DNA from: a virus
Reading direction: 5' to 3' (one strand)
Virus record (IMG/VR): IMGVR_UViG_3300045440_000165
Span: 1-64,000 of that record
Length of the DNA stretch: 64,000 nucleotides
Position 1 is the first letter of the stretch. Each line of letters opens with the position of its first letter. The notes under the pieces are model-generated. The model made no database searches. It saw only the letters and a list, made by a program, of their open reading frames with translations, and was not told the origin of the DNA. Below, piece after piece: positions 48,857-57,794 of this stretch. A program made the translations under genes and the position numbers.

Positions 48857-49813
48857 TTAATATTCCCATTCACCTACTAAGCTATTCTTACTGTAAGCTG
48901 TAATAGTGCTTTCAAAGAAATTACCAAACACACCATCTCCTGTTATTTCTTCGATAAATGGCAGAGGGTTTTTATCAATCCCAAATTGGGACTTAAAGCC
49001 TAGCTGCTGCATACGGTAGTCACATACAAAGCGAATATAGTTTTTTAAGTCTTGCTTAGGCATCTTAGACATATCCTCAATGCTATAGCACAAGTCAATA
49101 AACTCGTCTTCCAATGCTACTATAGTACGTGCAGTGTTATAGATACTCTTTTTAAACTCTTCATTAATAACTGAAGGGTGTTCTTCAATAAATATCTTAA
49201 ACAACTCTGTCAACCCTTCTACGTGCAAACTTTCATCAATAACACTCCACTGATTAACACTCACCATTCCGGGTAGGATGCCATGCCTAGAGAAATTAAG
49301 AAGCATAGCAAACGGAGCGAATAGGCTTACACCTTCCATTAACACTTGCTTTGCTAAATACTCTGCAATACCTTTATTAGAGCGCATATTAGATTCTTCA
49401 ATCATAAAGCTATGCTTATCTGCCATAGCTTTATAGTCTAGGAATTCAGACATGAATGCTTCGCTATCGTAGCCTAGGGTGTCGTTAAGTCGCTTATAAG
49501 CTTTTATATGGATCGATTCTCTGTCCGCAAATGACAATAACATCATCCTAGCATCGGCATTTTTGAATACAGGTAGCAACCTCTCTACGTAGCTACTGCA
49601 TACGTTAGTGTCAGCTTGTGTGAATAGGCGTAACACCATCTTAATAAACTCTTTACGCACTTCGCTAATAGCTCCACTCTTCCATTGTGTCACATCTTGA
49701 GACATGTCCGCTTCATCTGGAACCCAGTGACTGCGAGTATGTTTGTCAAAAATGTCTTGTAACTTGTGGAATTTAGGTACAAAAATTTCCGTTGCTTCTG
49801 TAATTTTACTCAT
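48857..49813 (-). CDS. nrdB: Ribonucleotide reductase small subunit (class Ia beta)
   Basis: The 318-residue protein has the NrdB iron site and radical residue in register: first carboxylate Asp36 (WVPDEAD), Glu99 and His102 (DRESIHIKAY), and radical tyrosine Tyr106, seven residues after Glu99 as in E. coli (Glu115, Tyr122). A second EExxH-like set lies at SVIDESLHVEGL (about 197). It makes the radical that NrdA uses to reduce ribonucleotides. Its ATG directly follows the stop of the HNH gene (TGAATG), so translation may be coupled. Confidence 0.93.
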   Translation of the reverse strand: MSKITEATEIFVPKFHKLQDIFDKHTRSHWVPDEADMSQDVTQWKSGAISEVRKEFIKMVLRLFTQADTNVCSSYVERLLPVFKNADARMMLLSFADRESIHIKAYKRLNDTLGYDSEAFMSEFLDYKAMADKHSFMIEESNMRSNKGIAEYLAKQVLMEGVSLFAPFAMLLNFSRHGILPGMVSVNQWSVIDESLHVEGLTELFKIFIEEHPSVINEEFKKSIYNTARTIVALEDEFIDLCYSIEDMSKMPKQDLKNYIRFVCDYRMQQLGFKSQFGIDKNPLPFIEEITGDGVFGNFFESTITAYSKNSLVGEWEY

Positions 49814-50374
49814 TCAATTCTTCCCGTGATTTTCTGTGTAGTTTGCGCCACTTAGATTTAAAAGTTTAATGTTTTCTAACCTGCAATCCACTGCAGCTTT
49901 AAACGCAGGCAGTAACCCCATCTTCTTGACAGAAAACCATCGAGAAACACCCTTCCGATTAATTTTCCAATGAGCTACACAATAAGTAATACTACTCTTC
50001 TGCATAATTGATACGCCAGTAGTGCCTGATGTATTGGCAGAAGACATTCCCCTATTTTCACTATTTGTCTTTTGTGAACAAACCTTTAAATTAGATACCT
50101 TATTGTTTTTAGTATCTCTGTCTATATGGTCAACTTTATCCTTTTCCGTTAATGATATACCGTTCAGTAGGCATACTAACCTATGGCACCTATACTTCTT
50201 ATTTTGTACTTGGACATTGAAATATCTACCTTTAAACCCCCCAGCAACCTGTCCTATAAAAGTCATTGGCCTACTATTGCCGCTTGTCCGTATTTTATTC
50301 CACCTTAGACAACTTGGACTGGATTCATCATAAATAAAGTTTTCCAAAACATCTTGATAACTTAGTTTCTGCAT
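49814..50374 (-). CDS. Free-standing HNH homing endonuclease with AP2-like domain
   Basis: Start at 50374 is chosen because AAGGA lies 8 bases upstream; ATG at 50380 is the alternative. In the 187-residue product an HNH fold (KYRCHRLVCLLNGISL, VDHIDRDTKNNKVSNLKVCS) is followed by an AP2-type DNA-binding end (TSGTTGVSIM, WKINRKGVSRWFSVKKMGL). It lies between nrdA and nrdB, a known hot spot for such genes (for example mobE in T4-like phages). It may cut intron-free or HNH-free nrd genes of rivals. Confidence 0.85.
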   Translation of the reverse strand: MQKLSYQDVLENFIYDESSPSCLRWNKIRTSGNSRPMTFIGQVAGGFKGRYFNVQVQNKKYRCHRLVCLLNGISLTEKDKVDHIDRDTKNNKVSNLKVCSQKTNSENRGMSSANTSGTTGVSIMQKSSITYCVAHWKINRKGVSRWFSVKKMGLLPAFKAAVDCRLENIKLLNLSGANYTENHGKN

Positions 50375-50379
50375 GAGCA

Positions 50380-51330
50380 TTATCCTTCGCAGCTTAAACA
50401 AGTTGACTCAGTAGAGTTGCTTATATCCCAATCCTTGAGAGCTTTGCGTTCAATATCTTTTACGATATTAATATCCCCCTCCCTCTCAGTTCTAAAATAA
50501 TACATAGTAAGTACATTAGGGCTATTTAAAAACTTCAAATGAACACTATTGCTATACTTCCTACTGCTACCATACGGGAAGAACACATTCAATGATTGTG
50601 CTTGACAAACATATTGTCCACGATGCTCTGCTTGCTCAATAATCCAATGTTGATCTAGCTCCATCGCTGTAGCAAATACAGCCTTCTCACGCTCATCTAA
50701 AAAATCTAAATGGCTTACACGTCCTTCATTCTTTCTAATACTTTCCCACACTTCAAAAGTATCTTTTCCTTTAGACTTTAGCAATGTCTCTAAGTGCCTA
50801 TTCTTCACTGTAAAATTACCAGCTCTACTACTCTGCAAAAATATATTCCTAAAGTATGGCTCGATGCTAGGAGATGTATCAAGAATACTAGCGCTATTTG
50901 AGTTAGGTGCAATAGCCATCAATCTACTATTACGCAACCCTGTGCCAATCATATCCTCTGGCTCTCCGCGCTCGATAGCAAGCCTCCTACTTTCTTCCGT
51001 AGCCCTCCCTTTGATTAGCGCAAAGATTTTATTAGTGTGTTGAATAGCACTATTAAATCCCCCGCCTTCAAATGGAATAAGCTTACTTTGCAAATACCCA
51101 TGCCATCCTAAAGTACCTAAGCCTAATGCTCGTTCTGCTTTAGCTGAAAATCTAGCTTTGGCAAGCTCCGGTGGTGCATTGTCAATGAAGCTTTGTAATA
51201 CATTATCCAAGAAGCGTACTAAATCTGCTACGATAGTGGTGTCTTTCCATTCTTCAAATTTCTCTAAGTTCAAGCTACTAAGGCAACAAACGAATGTTCT
51301 GAATTCGTCAGTAGGTAATGTTATTTCACT
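50380..51330 (-). CDS. nrdA: Ribonucleotide reductase large subunit, exon 2
   Basis: The second exon begins AGT GAA ATA ACA (Ser-Glu-Ile-Thr) at 51330 and encodes 316 residues. It has the active-site Glu of NLC-SE, the second redox cysteine in FRTFVCCLSSLN, the YY pair in VLTMYYFRTEREG for radical transfer, and a C-terminal CLSCEG pair that passes electrons. Without splicing the frame lacks a proper start. Its end touches the HNH gene. Confidence 0.92.
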   Translation of the reverse strand, partial: SEITLPTDEFRTFVCCLSSLNLEKFEEWKDTTIVADLVRFLDNVLQSFIDNAPPELAKARFSAKAERALGLGTLGWHGYLQSKLIPFEGGGFNSAIQHTNKIFALIKGRATEESRRLAIERGEPEDMIGTGLRNSRLMAIAPNSNSASILDTSPSIEPYFRNIFLQSSRAGNFTVKNRHLETLLKSKGKDTFEVWESIRKNEGRVSHLDFLDEREKAVFATAMELDQHWIIEQAEHRGQYVCQAQSLNVFFPYGSSRKYSNSVHLKFLNSPNVLTMYYFRTEREGDINIVKDIERKALKDWDISNSTESTCLSCEG

Positions 51331-51717
51331 CGTTGTGTTCAAGATTGGTCGCTAATCAATCCCCGCTCTAATTGGTACACGATGACTACGTATCTCCCCT
51401 GCTTGAAGCTGTGCAGGGCTAGGGCATTACTCCTAGTATTTTCCAATTGCAAGCTGCTACATATCCCTATATAGACCAGACTATATCATCAACCATTTTA
51501 CTCTAGTAACTCCAGCATAACACTGGCAGATGGTTGCTTACCGCTTCGTACCGCTTGGTACTACTCCCTTTTGAGGATAGTCGTTGCTCTTTCCAGATAT
51601 ACCGCTAACTTAGCGCATTCAATTTTATTCTGGCTTAGATCAGGATTACGTGTTCTACGCTTCCCCTGAGTTCAATAAGTTTGCAATATACATTACTGTA
51701 TAAGGGTGCTATTACTA
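51331..51717 (-). ncRNA. Group I intron (IA2 type, no ORF) in nrdA
   Basis: The 387 bases between the exons contain the group I core in order on the minus strand: CAACGACTATCC (51586-51575), the P7.1/P7.2-like GGGAGTAGTACCAAGCGGTA, and GATATAGTCTG (51487-51477), where GACTA pairs with TAGTC as P7. These are almost the same as in the T4 td and nrdB introns. The 3' end reads GAACACAACG with a final G, like GAACATAATG in td; the 5' exon ends in T. An in-frame TAG follows exon 1 at once. No endonuclease ORF is inside. Confidence 0.92.
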
Positions 51718-52686
51718 ACACAAGTTGCTTCCACGAATCTTCAACCCTTTAGCCCTCTGAGTTTCTGGCATCTTCCGATTAGCCTCATCAATCTTCAGCA
51801 GATATGGCTCACCTGTCAACGCTCGATTCTCAAGAATATTCTCCCATACTTCCCGCGCTCTAAGCTCCTCATAAACTTTCCCGCTATGAGGACATACTAG
51901 CGGATAGGTAGTGTTATTCTTAACCGCCTCAATAAACTTATCTGTAATATTAACAGCACTATGATATTGCTGCCTATTATCACTTCGCCTTTTAGCATCT
52001 CCCCCCGGCTTACGGAAATTAATATGCTCTACAATATCAGGGTGATCTACATTCAAGTATGATGCAATAGCTCCACGTCTATTCTGCTGCCTGAAATATC
52101 CAATAGCACTATCCATAACTTTCTGATACGGGATATTACCTACAGCCTTGCCTCCCACTCCACGAATAGAAAGATGTGCTCCAGTACCACCTCCAGACAT
52201 AGAGAGCGTAGCAAGCTCTTGAATAGCTTCTACTTGCCCTTGTGCTGTATCTGGTACATTGAATGCAAAGCAGCTAATAGGAAGTCCATGTTGCTTCTCT
52301 TCTGCAATGAAAGTAGATGTGTACCAATAGTGCTTCCCTTGCTTAGCTTCATCTTCCACCCATCTCCCTTTAGTTGCATTACTAAGCACAGGGGAAGCAT
52401 ACATGAACCAACCATTGTAAACATAGTCATAAATACGTTGAGCTAATTCATAATCCCCGTAGCAGAAAGCAGTAGCAGGGCGAGCTAGAGCTTTAGAAAT
52501 ACTCTCCCCTTCTCGTTTATAAAATCCATCGAGTAATGTCTTAGAAAACTCCGTAATATATGCCGGATCATTCTCATAAATCATAATACCATTGTAGGGT
52601 ATCTTCGTACCATTCTTAGGTACTAAAGTACCTAAATAGGGTACTTTTTCTGCTGAGTTACACACTTCACTAGCATTATTAGACAT
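51718..52686 (-). CDS. nrdA: Ribonucleotide reductase large subunit, exon 1
   Basis: Exon 1 encodes 323 residues. It lacks an ATP cone and starts the catalytic barrel at about residue 30. Cys139 in LPISCFAFNVP is the first redox cysteine. It ends KIRGSNLC, where Cys323 is the thiyl-radical cysteine and Asn321 binds substrate. After splicing the text reads SNLC-SEITLPT, giving a 639-residue class Ia alpha subunit. The intron thus splits the active-site loop between Cys and Glu. It overlaps the upstream gene by 8 bases. Confidence 0.93.
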
Positions 52687-53248
52687 TCTTCAGCTTTCTC
52701 CGTTTAGTTCTAAATTGAATTTTAGGCTCTTCTACATGATAATCAATAGCCATCTTATACCCACCATCTTGCTTATATTGATTACCTCTAATCTCGTACA
52801 GCAGCTTTTCTAATAACGCTATCTGCTCTACAATATATCTTTCTTCATCACTCTCAATAATAGAATAATCTTGTACTTTAGTGTCAGCTTTTTCAGCATT
52901 GAAAGCTGCATAGTCTAAAGAGTTATTCATTAATGATGCCATCTCAATACACAAGCTTTGATCGTAATAACTAGCTGCTACCAACTTATCGTACACTGTA
53001 GCCCATACACTTGTTAAGTGTTTACGATTAACAGATACTTCCCCTCGGATAACATACCCAATAACAACCTTATTAGCTAATGTCCTATGCTGGCTTGTAG
53101 TGTACATTAGCGGATATTCCAGATCAAAGCCAAGCTCTTCTAACACTGGCAATACTAAGTGATCATACTCAGGGGACACCATCTCAAAATAGTTTAAATG
53201 GGCTAACGTACTTACTAATTTTAAATCGTAAACACTAATCGCTTTCAT
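52679..53248 (-). CDS. Hypothetical protein upstream of nrdA
   Basis: The 189-residue product, MKAISVYDLKLVSTLAHLNY and onward, is mostly helical and ends in a basic tail (KIQFRTKRRKLKNV). Overlap with nrdA suggests shared translation. The family is not recognised. Confidence 0.65.
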   Translation of the reverse strand: MKAISVYDLKLVSTLAHLNYFEMVSPEYDHLVLPVLEELGFDLEYPLMYTTSQHRTLANKVVIGYVIRGEVSVNRKHLTSVWATVYDKLVAASYYDQSLCIEMASLMNNSLDYAAFNAEKADTKVQDYSIIESDEERYIVEQIALLEKLLYEIRGNQYKQDGGYKMAIDYHVEEPKIQFRTKRRKLKNV

Positions 53249-53318
53249 AATGCCCCTCGCTATCTTTTGAATATTTTGTTTTAAATATAAAACTATTATA
53301 ATTCATACTATCATCTCT

Positions 53319-53570
53319 TCATATTTGAAATGGATTTTGTAATTTTTGTTGCTGCAACCATTCTAACATATCTGGATTATCTTTGTAAGAATATCTACAA
53401 TTATATTGGTAAGATTCTCCTTTAATGGTGATTTCTTCGTTACTAATAATTGTATCTCCTTCAATAATAGTTGCAAATTGTTGCTGAGGTGCTAGGAAGG
53501 CTATTGTCCCGTCCATGATGCAAGCTAATTGAATAGGGAGATTACCTATTGGTACTTGTATGTGCTGCAT
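53319..53570 (-). CDS. Hypothetical protein
   Basis: 83 residues; beta-rich start (MQHIQVPIGNLPIQLACIMD) and a short helical end (LEWLQQQKLQNPF). Its ATG overlaps the preceding stop as TAATG. The family is not recognised. Confidence 0.6.
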   Translation of the reverse strand: MQHIQVPIGNLPIQLACIMDGTIAFLAPQQQFATIIEGDTIISNEEITIKGESYQYNCRYSYKDNPDMLEWLQQQKLQNPFQI

Positions 53571-53731
53571 TATAAACCCCTACGTAGCAAGTCATCCACT
53601 ATTACCCACGTCAAGGCACATCCGGCGAGAAGAAGTAGAATAATAACGTACACTTTAGGTGCGATACAAGCAAATAACACACCTGCTAAAAATCCCAAGA
53701 CAGCTAAAATTTTAATTAATGTATTTTTCAT
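53570..53731 (-). CDS. Small two-span membrane protein, 53 residues
   Basis: ATG at 53731 (MKNTLIKILAVLGFLAGVLF) overlaps the previous stop by ATGA. Two hydrophobic spans and a basic end (DDLLRRGL). Longer in-frame starts run through the neighbouring gene and are less likely. It could be a holin-like or superinfection protein; unknown. Confidence 0.55.
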   Translation of the reverse strand: MKNTLIKILAVLGFLAGVLFACIAPKVYVIILLLLAGCALTWVIVDDLLRRGL

Positions 53732-53901
53732 GCTTCGTATAACTCCAATATAATACCTGTAAGCATCCATAAACAAGCGCAGACAACTATGCCCAATACA
53801 CTCACAGCCGCGTAGGGGTATATCCTTGCAAACAAAACAAATACCCCTGCAAATACCATTATAGTTAGTAACAATAAGATGCGTAATAGTATATTTCTCA
53901 T
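53728..53901 (-). CDS. Small two-span membrane protein, 57 residues
   Basis: ATG at 53901 overlaps the phosphoesterase stop by ATGA; the stop overlaps the next ATG likewise. The product MRNILLRILLLLTIMVFAGV and onward has two spans. It resembles its neighbour in design, perhaps a duplicate or a hetero-pair. Confidence 0.55.
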   Translation of the reverse strand: MRNILLRILLLLTIMVFAGVFVLFARIYPYAAVSVLGIVVCACLWMLTGIILELYEA

Positions 53902-54761
53902 AACGGAAACGCTTCCAAAATAGGAACACCATCGATAATCAACCCGCAGCCAATGACAGGGCGTTTTAAATTTACATTGTTATAAGCAAAAGCATAACTA
54001 TCATCATCAATAAGACATCCCACCTGCATACTAAAATAAAGTCCAAGACTATTACCCCAATATTGAATGTTAAATTTTTCATGGTAATGCCCTTGTACAG
54101 CACTCATACCCATTGTCTGTGATAGCTTCAAGCCATCTGCAGCTTTACCATGATGGAAGAATACATGCTGGCCTGTAGGTAGTAGCAATGTTAAGTCATT
54201 GTGCCATTTCCATCCGTCACCTACACCTAGAATTTCATTATAGGATTTAATGCAATGCAGAGGGATTCCATGATGCTTTGCTTTCCTATACACAAGACTT
54301 CCGTGATTACTATCTATTAAGTCTACAACTGGAAACATCTTTTCTATTTCTTGAATAACCTTAATTGCCTCTTTAAGTTCATCGCCAGCAGATAGTAAAT
54401 CGGGATGGGAATCGTGAAAAGAAATCTGGTGATATTCAAGTTCATCTCCGATAATTACAACCCTAGTAGGATTATGCTTATCCTTCAATCTTTGCAAGAA
54501 TTCAATCAGTCCGTTTACATGATAAGGAATATGCATATCGCTAATAACTAAGATACTAGCATTCCTAGCAACTTCATCATCCACATCATCATTCTTCATC
54601 GCTTCATACTTGCGCAAGAAATCCGACACTGTAGAGCGAGGGACATCTAACACTCTTGCAATATCTCTCCAAGATAATACTTCAGATTTGTGAAGTGCAA
54701 TAGCATCTTTCTGCCAATCGCTTGCAGATGTTTGTTTGTTATTTTTCAAATTAGCTCCCAA
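53898..54761 (-). CDS. Metallophosphoesterase with N-terminal helix-turn-helix
   Basis: In the 287-residue protein, residues about 15-52 (LSWRDIARVLDVPRSTVSDF) form a helix-turn-helix. The rest is a calcineurin-like phosphoesterase: VISDMHIPYH, VIIGDELEYHQ, DSNHGS, FFHHGK and VQGHYHEKF. This combination is found in phage proteins next to replication genes and suggests a DNA-guided nuclease or phosphatase. It lies among replication genes. Substrate unknown. Confidence 0.87.
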   Translation of the reverse strand: MGANLKNNKQTSASDWQKDAIALHKSEVLSWRDIARVLDVPRSTVSDFLRKYEAMKNDDVDDEVARNASILVISDMHIPYHVNGLIEFLQRLKDKHNPTRVVIIGDELEYHQISFHDSHPDLLSAGDELKEAIKVIQEIEKMFPVVDLIDSNHGSLVYRKAKHHGIPLHCIKSYNEILGVGDGWKWHNDLTLLLPTGQHVFFHHGKAADGLKLSQTMGMSAVQGHYHEKFNIQYWGNSLGLYFSMQVGCLIDDDSYAFAYNNVNLKRPVIGCGLIIDGVPILEAFPL

Positions 54762-54763
54762 TA

Positions 54764-55045
54764 TTATTTATTGTAAAGGTCAACAAGCTTATTCACATCA
54801 CTTACAGGTACAAATCCAAATCTACTAAATCCTTCATTATTAGTTATCACTACTTCCACTGTCTCCCAAGGGCCAATATTACTTTTAGGAGAACACTCAT
54901 GTACGAAAGAAGCATTGACAGTTACTAAATACCCATTCTTGCAAGTGATAGGGGGAGCTACACAGTGGATAAAATTACAAGTAATATCTGGATCGCTGTA
55001 GTCTCGTGTTTGTTCTAAATATGTGTTAGTGCAAAAGTTACTCAC
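54764..55045 (-). CDS. Hypothetical protein
   Basis: 93 residues: MSNFCTNTYLEQTRDYSDPD and onward, Cys-rich and beta-like. It overlaps the HNH gene upstream by ATGA. The family is not recognised. Confidence 0.58.
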   Translation of the reverse strand: MSNFCTNTYLEQTRDYSDPDITCNFIHCVAPPITCKNGYLVTVNASFVHECSPKSNIGPWETVEVVITNNEGFSRFGFVPVSDVNKLVDLYNK

Positions 55046-55599
55046 GTATTGCTCCTTTTGTTTAATATTACTGTTAATACTTCTCTTCGCTGCTTTGCAT
55101 TTGTAAGACCACTATACCCGTGCTTTTTAAATAGTGCAAGCATCTCTTTACTATTCTCTTTCTTTAGTAGTCGAATCACTTCTTTCTCTACTTTAGCTTC
55201 TTCAAAACTTATCCCCATGTTTTGAGCATGAGAGACAATCTTATGACAAGGTTTACATAAAGCTCGCAAGTCTTTCAAAGAGATTATTAACAACCTTGTT
55301 ACAAACTCTTTAATGTCTTCTAGCTTATTCAAACTACCTGCAGGAGTCTTATGATCAATTTCAATATCAGATTGTAAGAAATCTTTCTTGCATATTTCAC
55401 ACTTCATTCCCCATACTTCAGGGAACTTAGTAGCACTTTTAGCATTAGGATTCTTTATTCGCTTTCTGTTTAGCTTTATGTACTCTAGCTTGACAGGGGC
55501 TTTGCTCCACCCTTTGCGAAATACCCCCCTAAGCCAATTCCAGAAAGCTGACTCTGTCTTCCAGACATGACTTAACTCTACCCAAGGCTTATTGTTCAC
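55042..55599 (-). CDS. HNH nuclease with zinc knuckle
   Basis: The 185-residue protein has paired cysteines CEIC (about 69-72) and CKPCH (about 117-121) framing the HNH core DIEIDHKTPAG (about 78-88). Basic helices surround it. Such proteins are common single-gene HNH nucleases in phage replication blocks; unlike the other two HNH proteins it lacks a homing-type DNA-binding module and may serve replication or packaging. Confidence 0.82.
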   Translation of the reverse strand: MNNKPWVELSHVWKTESAFWNWLRGVFRKGWSKAPVKLEYIKLNRKRIKNPNAKSATKFPEVWGMKCEICKKDFLQSDIEIDHKTPAGSLNKLEDIKEFVTRLLIISLKDLRALCKPCHKIVSHAQNMGISFEEAKVEKEVIRLLKKENSKEMLALFKKHGYSGLTNAKQRREVLTVILNKRSNT

Positions 55600-55906
55600 C
55601 TATCAGCCTTTCTCCTTTTACATCTGCACCGATAGGTATCAGCTTAAATTTCTTAAGTATGACCTGTATGTCCTCATTAAAATCCTCTATTTCTGGTAGC
55701 ATCTCACATATCACTGTAGGGGTTTCTCCTCCTTTAAATTTAATTGTCAGAGATGTTACTAAGTTTGCATCTAACCCTAAGCACTTACACATCTGCGTTG
55801 CTAATTCTGAGTGCATTTCCAATATTCGCTCGTGTTCAGTTTTCTCAGGTACTTTATGACTACTCAACTTAAATAAGTCTTCCCAGTCTATTTTACTACT
55901 CATCAT
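55589..55906 (-). CDS. Hypothetical protein
   Basis: 105 residues; helical start (SKIDWEDLFKLSSHKVPEKT) and a strand VTSLTIKFKGGETPTVICEM. It overlaps both neighbours by about 11 bases. The family is not recognised. Confidence 0.6.
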   Translation of the reverse strand: MMSSKIDWEDLFKLSSHKVPEKTEHERILEMHSELATQMCKCLGLDANLVTSLTIKFKGGETPTVICEMLPEIEDFNEDIQVILKKFKLIPIGADVKGERLIGEQ

Positions 55907-56897
55907 ATACCCCCAATCTCTTCAACACATTAGCAATATTAAGCCTATCCCCTTCCCATCTCTGCATAAACGCACAGTCAGCATACATCTGCATAATTTC
56001 TAACCATGACTTAGTGTGCCTCTCACCCTTCCAACACTTATACGTAACAGGGGTAGGATACCAAGATTTATACTTAGCTACTATTGCTTCTAATGCTTCC
56101 TTATCATTTGTTGCATTCTTAAGGATGTCATAAGCTCCTACATCTCCTAATTTACCTTTAGCAATCTCGCAAGGCTTATAGCAATCTACAGGGTCGCCAT
56201 ATAGCAATTGAAACCAAAGGAATGCTCTACCTTTCCCTTTAATACTCTTACTATACGTAGGCTCACCATTAGCTTTCTTTACTCCCGCGTCCTTCAAGAT
56301 ACACTCAAGACCACCATACCCTTCGATAAGCTCTGGCTCATCCATCGTAGTCCAATTAAGCAACCATCCGGGGCCATGAGTAGCATCCTTATCAATACTA
56401 GCTTGCACAATGTATTCTTTATCTCTATACCCTTGATACATATACCCTGTAAGAATATCATCAGCTTCTACACCTTCGGATATTTCTGCATTGTGTGTAA
56501 AAATAAGATAATCTTTACAAGCTTGTAGCTGCAATGGCTTCGAACTATCCTTCCTATTATCTTTATAGCGCGTAGGGAGTGGTAAATCGAGCCTAAAATT
56601 ATCCTTACCAGATATAACAATGTGATACCTATTACATTTTGCTTTAGCTAATATAGAGTCAATTGACCATTTAATCCCTGCTAGAGCATTTGCAATAGGG
56701 GCAGCTTCTTGCTTAGGTGTTAATGTGTATTCATCTACCTTATCTTCTGCCCACTCTTTAAAGCTAGTAGCTGTGTTAAATACAAATTCTTCTAGAGTTT
56801 CTTTGTGTGTTGCTACGACTGTTCTTTTCTCGTTAGCTGCTGCACATCTGTATGCTAACAAATCTCCATCTATAACGCATAGCTTGTTTCCTTTCAT
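55896..56897 (-). CDS. 5'-3' exonuclease, T7 gp6 type (PIN/FEN fold)
   Basis: The 333-residue protein shows the acidic sites of the FEN/PIN fold: VIDGDLLAYRCA (about 8-19), TRYKDNRKDSS (about 109-119), GVEADDILTGY (about 141-151) and ASIDKDATHG (about 165-174). T7 gp6 and T5-type enzymes with these motifs remove primers and degrade host DNA. It lies between the single-strand binding and other replication genes. Confidence 0.85.
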   Translation of the reverse strand: MKGNKLCVIDGDLLAYRCAAANEKRTVVATHKETLEEFVFNTATSFKEWAEDKVDEYTLTPKQEAAPIANALAGIKWSIDSILAKAKCNRYHIVISGKDNFRLDLPLPTRYKDNRKDSSKPLQLQACKDYLIFTHNAEISEGVEADDILTGYMYQGYRDKEYIVQASIDKDATHGPGWLLNWTTMDEPELIEGYGGLECILKDAGVKKANGEPTYSKSIKGKGRAFLWFQLLYGDPVDCYKPCEIAKGKLGDVGAYDILKNATNDKEALEAIVAKYKSWYPTPVTYKCWKGERHTKSWLEIMQMYADCAFMQRWEGDRLNIANVLKRLGVYDE

Positions 56898-56918
56898 ACA
56901 TCTCTCCTGTCAGTTAAT

Positions 56919-56951
56919 AAAAATCCCCACCGTAATTTCTAGGGTGAGGAT
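56919..56951 (-). terminator. Intrinsic terminator after the single-strand binding gene
   Basis: On the minus strand ATCCTCACC (56951-56943) pairs with GGTGGGGAT (56931-56923), then TTTTATT. It separates the binding-protein transcript from the exonuclease gene. Confidence 0.75.
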
Positions 56952-56964
56952 ACTATGGAGATGC

Positions 56965-57642
56965 TTAATCGAATGGAAACTCTTCATCCTCTTCGGAATC
57001 TTTGGCTTCTTTCTTAGCTGGAGCTTTAGGTTTCTTTGGTGCTTCTTGTTTAGGCTCTTGTTTTTTAGCTTCCGGCTTCTTATCCTCTGCTTCTTCATTA
57101 CCATCTTCAAATTCAGATCCGGCAGTGTAGCTAGATTCTGTTCTGACATACTCTTTCAAATCTGTAACAAGGATATTCTTCAAGTATAAAGATGCACCAC
57201 CAGAGTCACGTTCAAACTTGTCAATACTAATAACACCGTAGCTACCATTACCTACTAGCTTTTCATAGGTAATATCAACATGGGTATTCTTCACTTTATG
57301 GAATACGCGAGGACGGAAGATTTCAGGTACAGGTTTTCCAGTCTTACCTAGCTCCACACTCTTGCGTAGAGTTAGAATCCATACATTCTTTCCAGCACCT
57401 TCTGGCAAATCACATTTATAGGTTTCCTCAAACGTGGAAGACTTTACTTTTTTAATAGAGAGTAGTGTATCGAGAGACTTACCATACTCTTCCAATTCAT
57501 CCACGAAGTCTTCATCTGTCAGCACAACAGAAGCTTTCCATTCATCCGGCTTCTTTGGTGTACCCGGCTTAACATAAGCTTTAACTGACTCTTGCACTTG
57601 CACGTAAACAAGTGTACCTTCAATTTTATCAAAATTTGGCAT
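56965..57642 (-). CDS. Single-stranded DNA-binding protein, T7 gp2.5 type
   Basis: The 225-residue protein has a beta-rich DNA-binding part (about 1-165, with TLVYVQVQESVKAYV and RPRVFHKVKNTHVDITYEKL), then a Lys/Pro/Glu linker and the acidic end DSEEDEEFPFD. The acidic tail with an aromatic end is the hallmark by which such proteins recruit polymerase and helicase. Length is close to T7 gp2.5 (232). Good match by layout rather than by motif. Confidence 0.8.
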   Translation of the reverse strand: MPNFDKIEGTLVYVQVQESVKAYVKPGTPKKPDEWKASVVLTDEDFVDELEEYGKSLDTLLSIKKVKSSTFEETYKCDLPEGAGKNVWILTLRKSVELGKTGKPVPEIFRPRVFHKVKNTHVDITYEKLVGNGSYGVISIDKFERDSGGASLYLKNILVTDLKEYVRTESSYTAGSEFEDGNEEAEDKKPEAKKQEPKQEAPKKPKAPAKKEAKDSEEDEEFPFD

Positions 57643-57653
57643 TACTAATTTCC

Positions 57654-57770
57654 TTAATTAATATTTTTAAATAAAGTACACACCTTGTTAAAAGCTTGTA
57701 CGCAAAATCCACCTACTACTACACCAACTAACACTAAACATATTTCAGATAAATGTGACACTACAAACAT
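57654..57770 (-). CDS. Small membrane peptide, 38 residues
   Basis: ATG at 57770 with AGGA upstream. The product MFVVSHLSEICLVLVGVVVG and onward has one span. It fills the space between the lipoprotein and binding-protein genes. Confidence 0.5.
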   Translation of the reverse strand: MFVVSHLSEICLVLVGVVVGGFCVQAFNKVCTLFKNIN

Positions 57771-57794
57771 ATAAATCCTATTTGGATGCTAATC

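Noticed and set aside
51331-51717. Intein or frameshift as the cause of the split nrdA
   Set aside because: A stop codon follows exon 1 at once and there are no splicing-domain residues; the T4-like group I core explains the gap fully.
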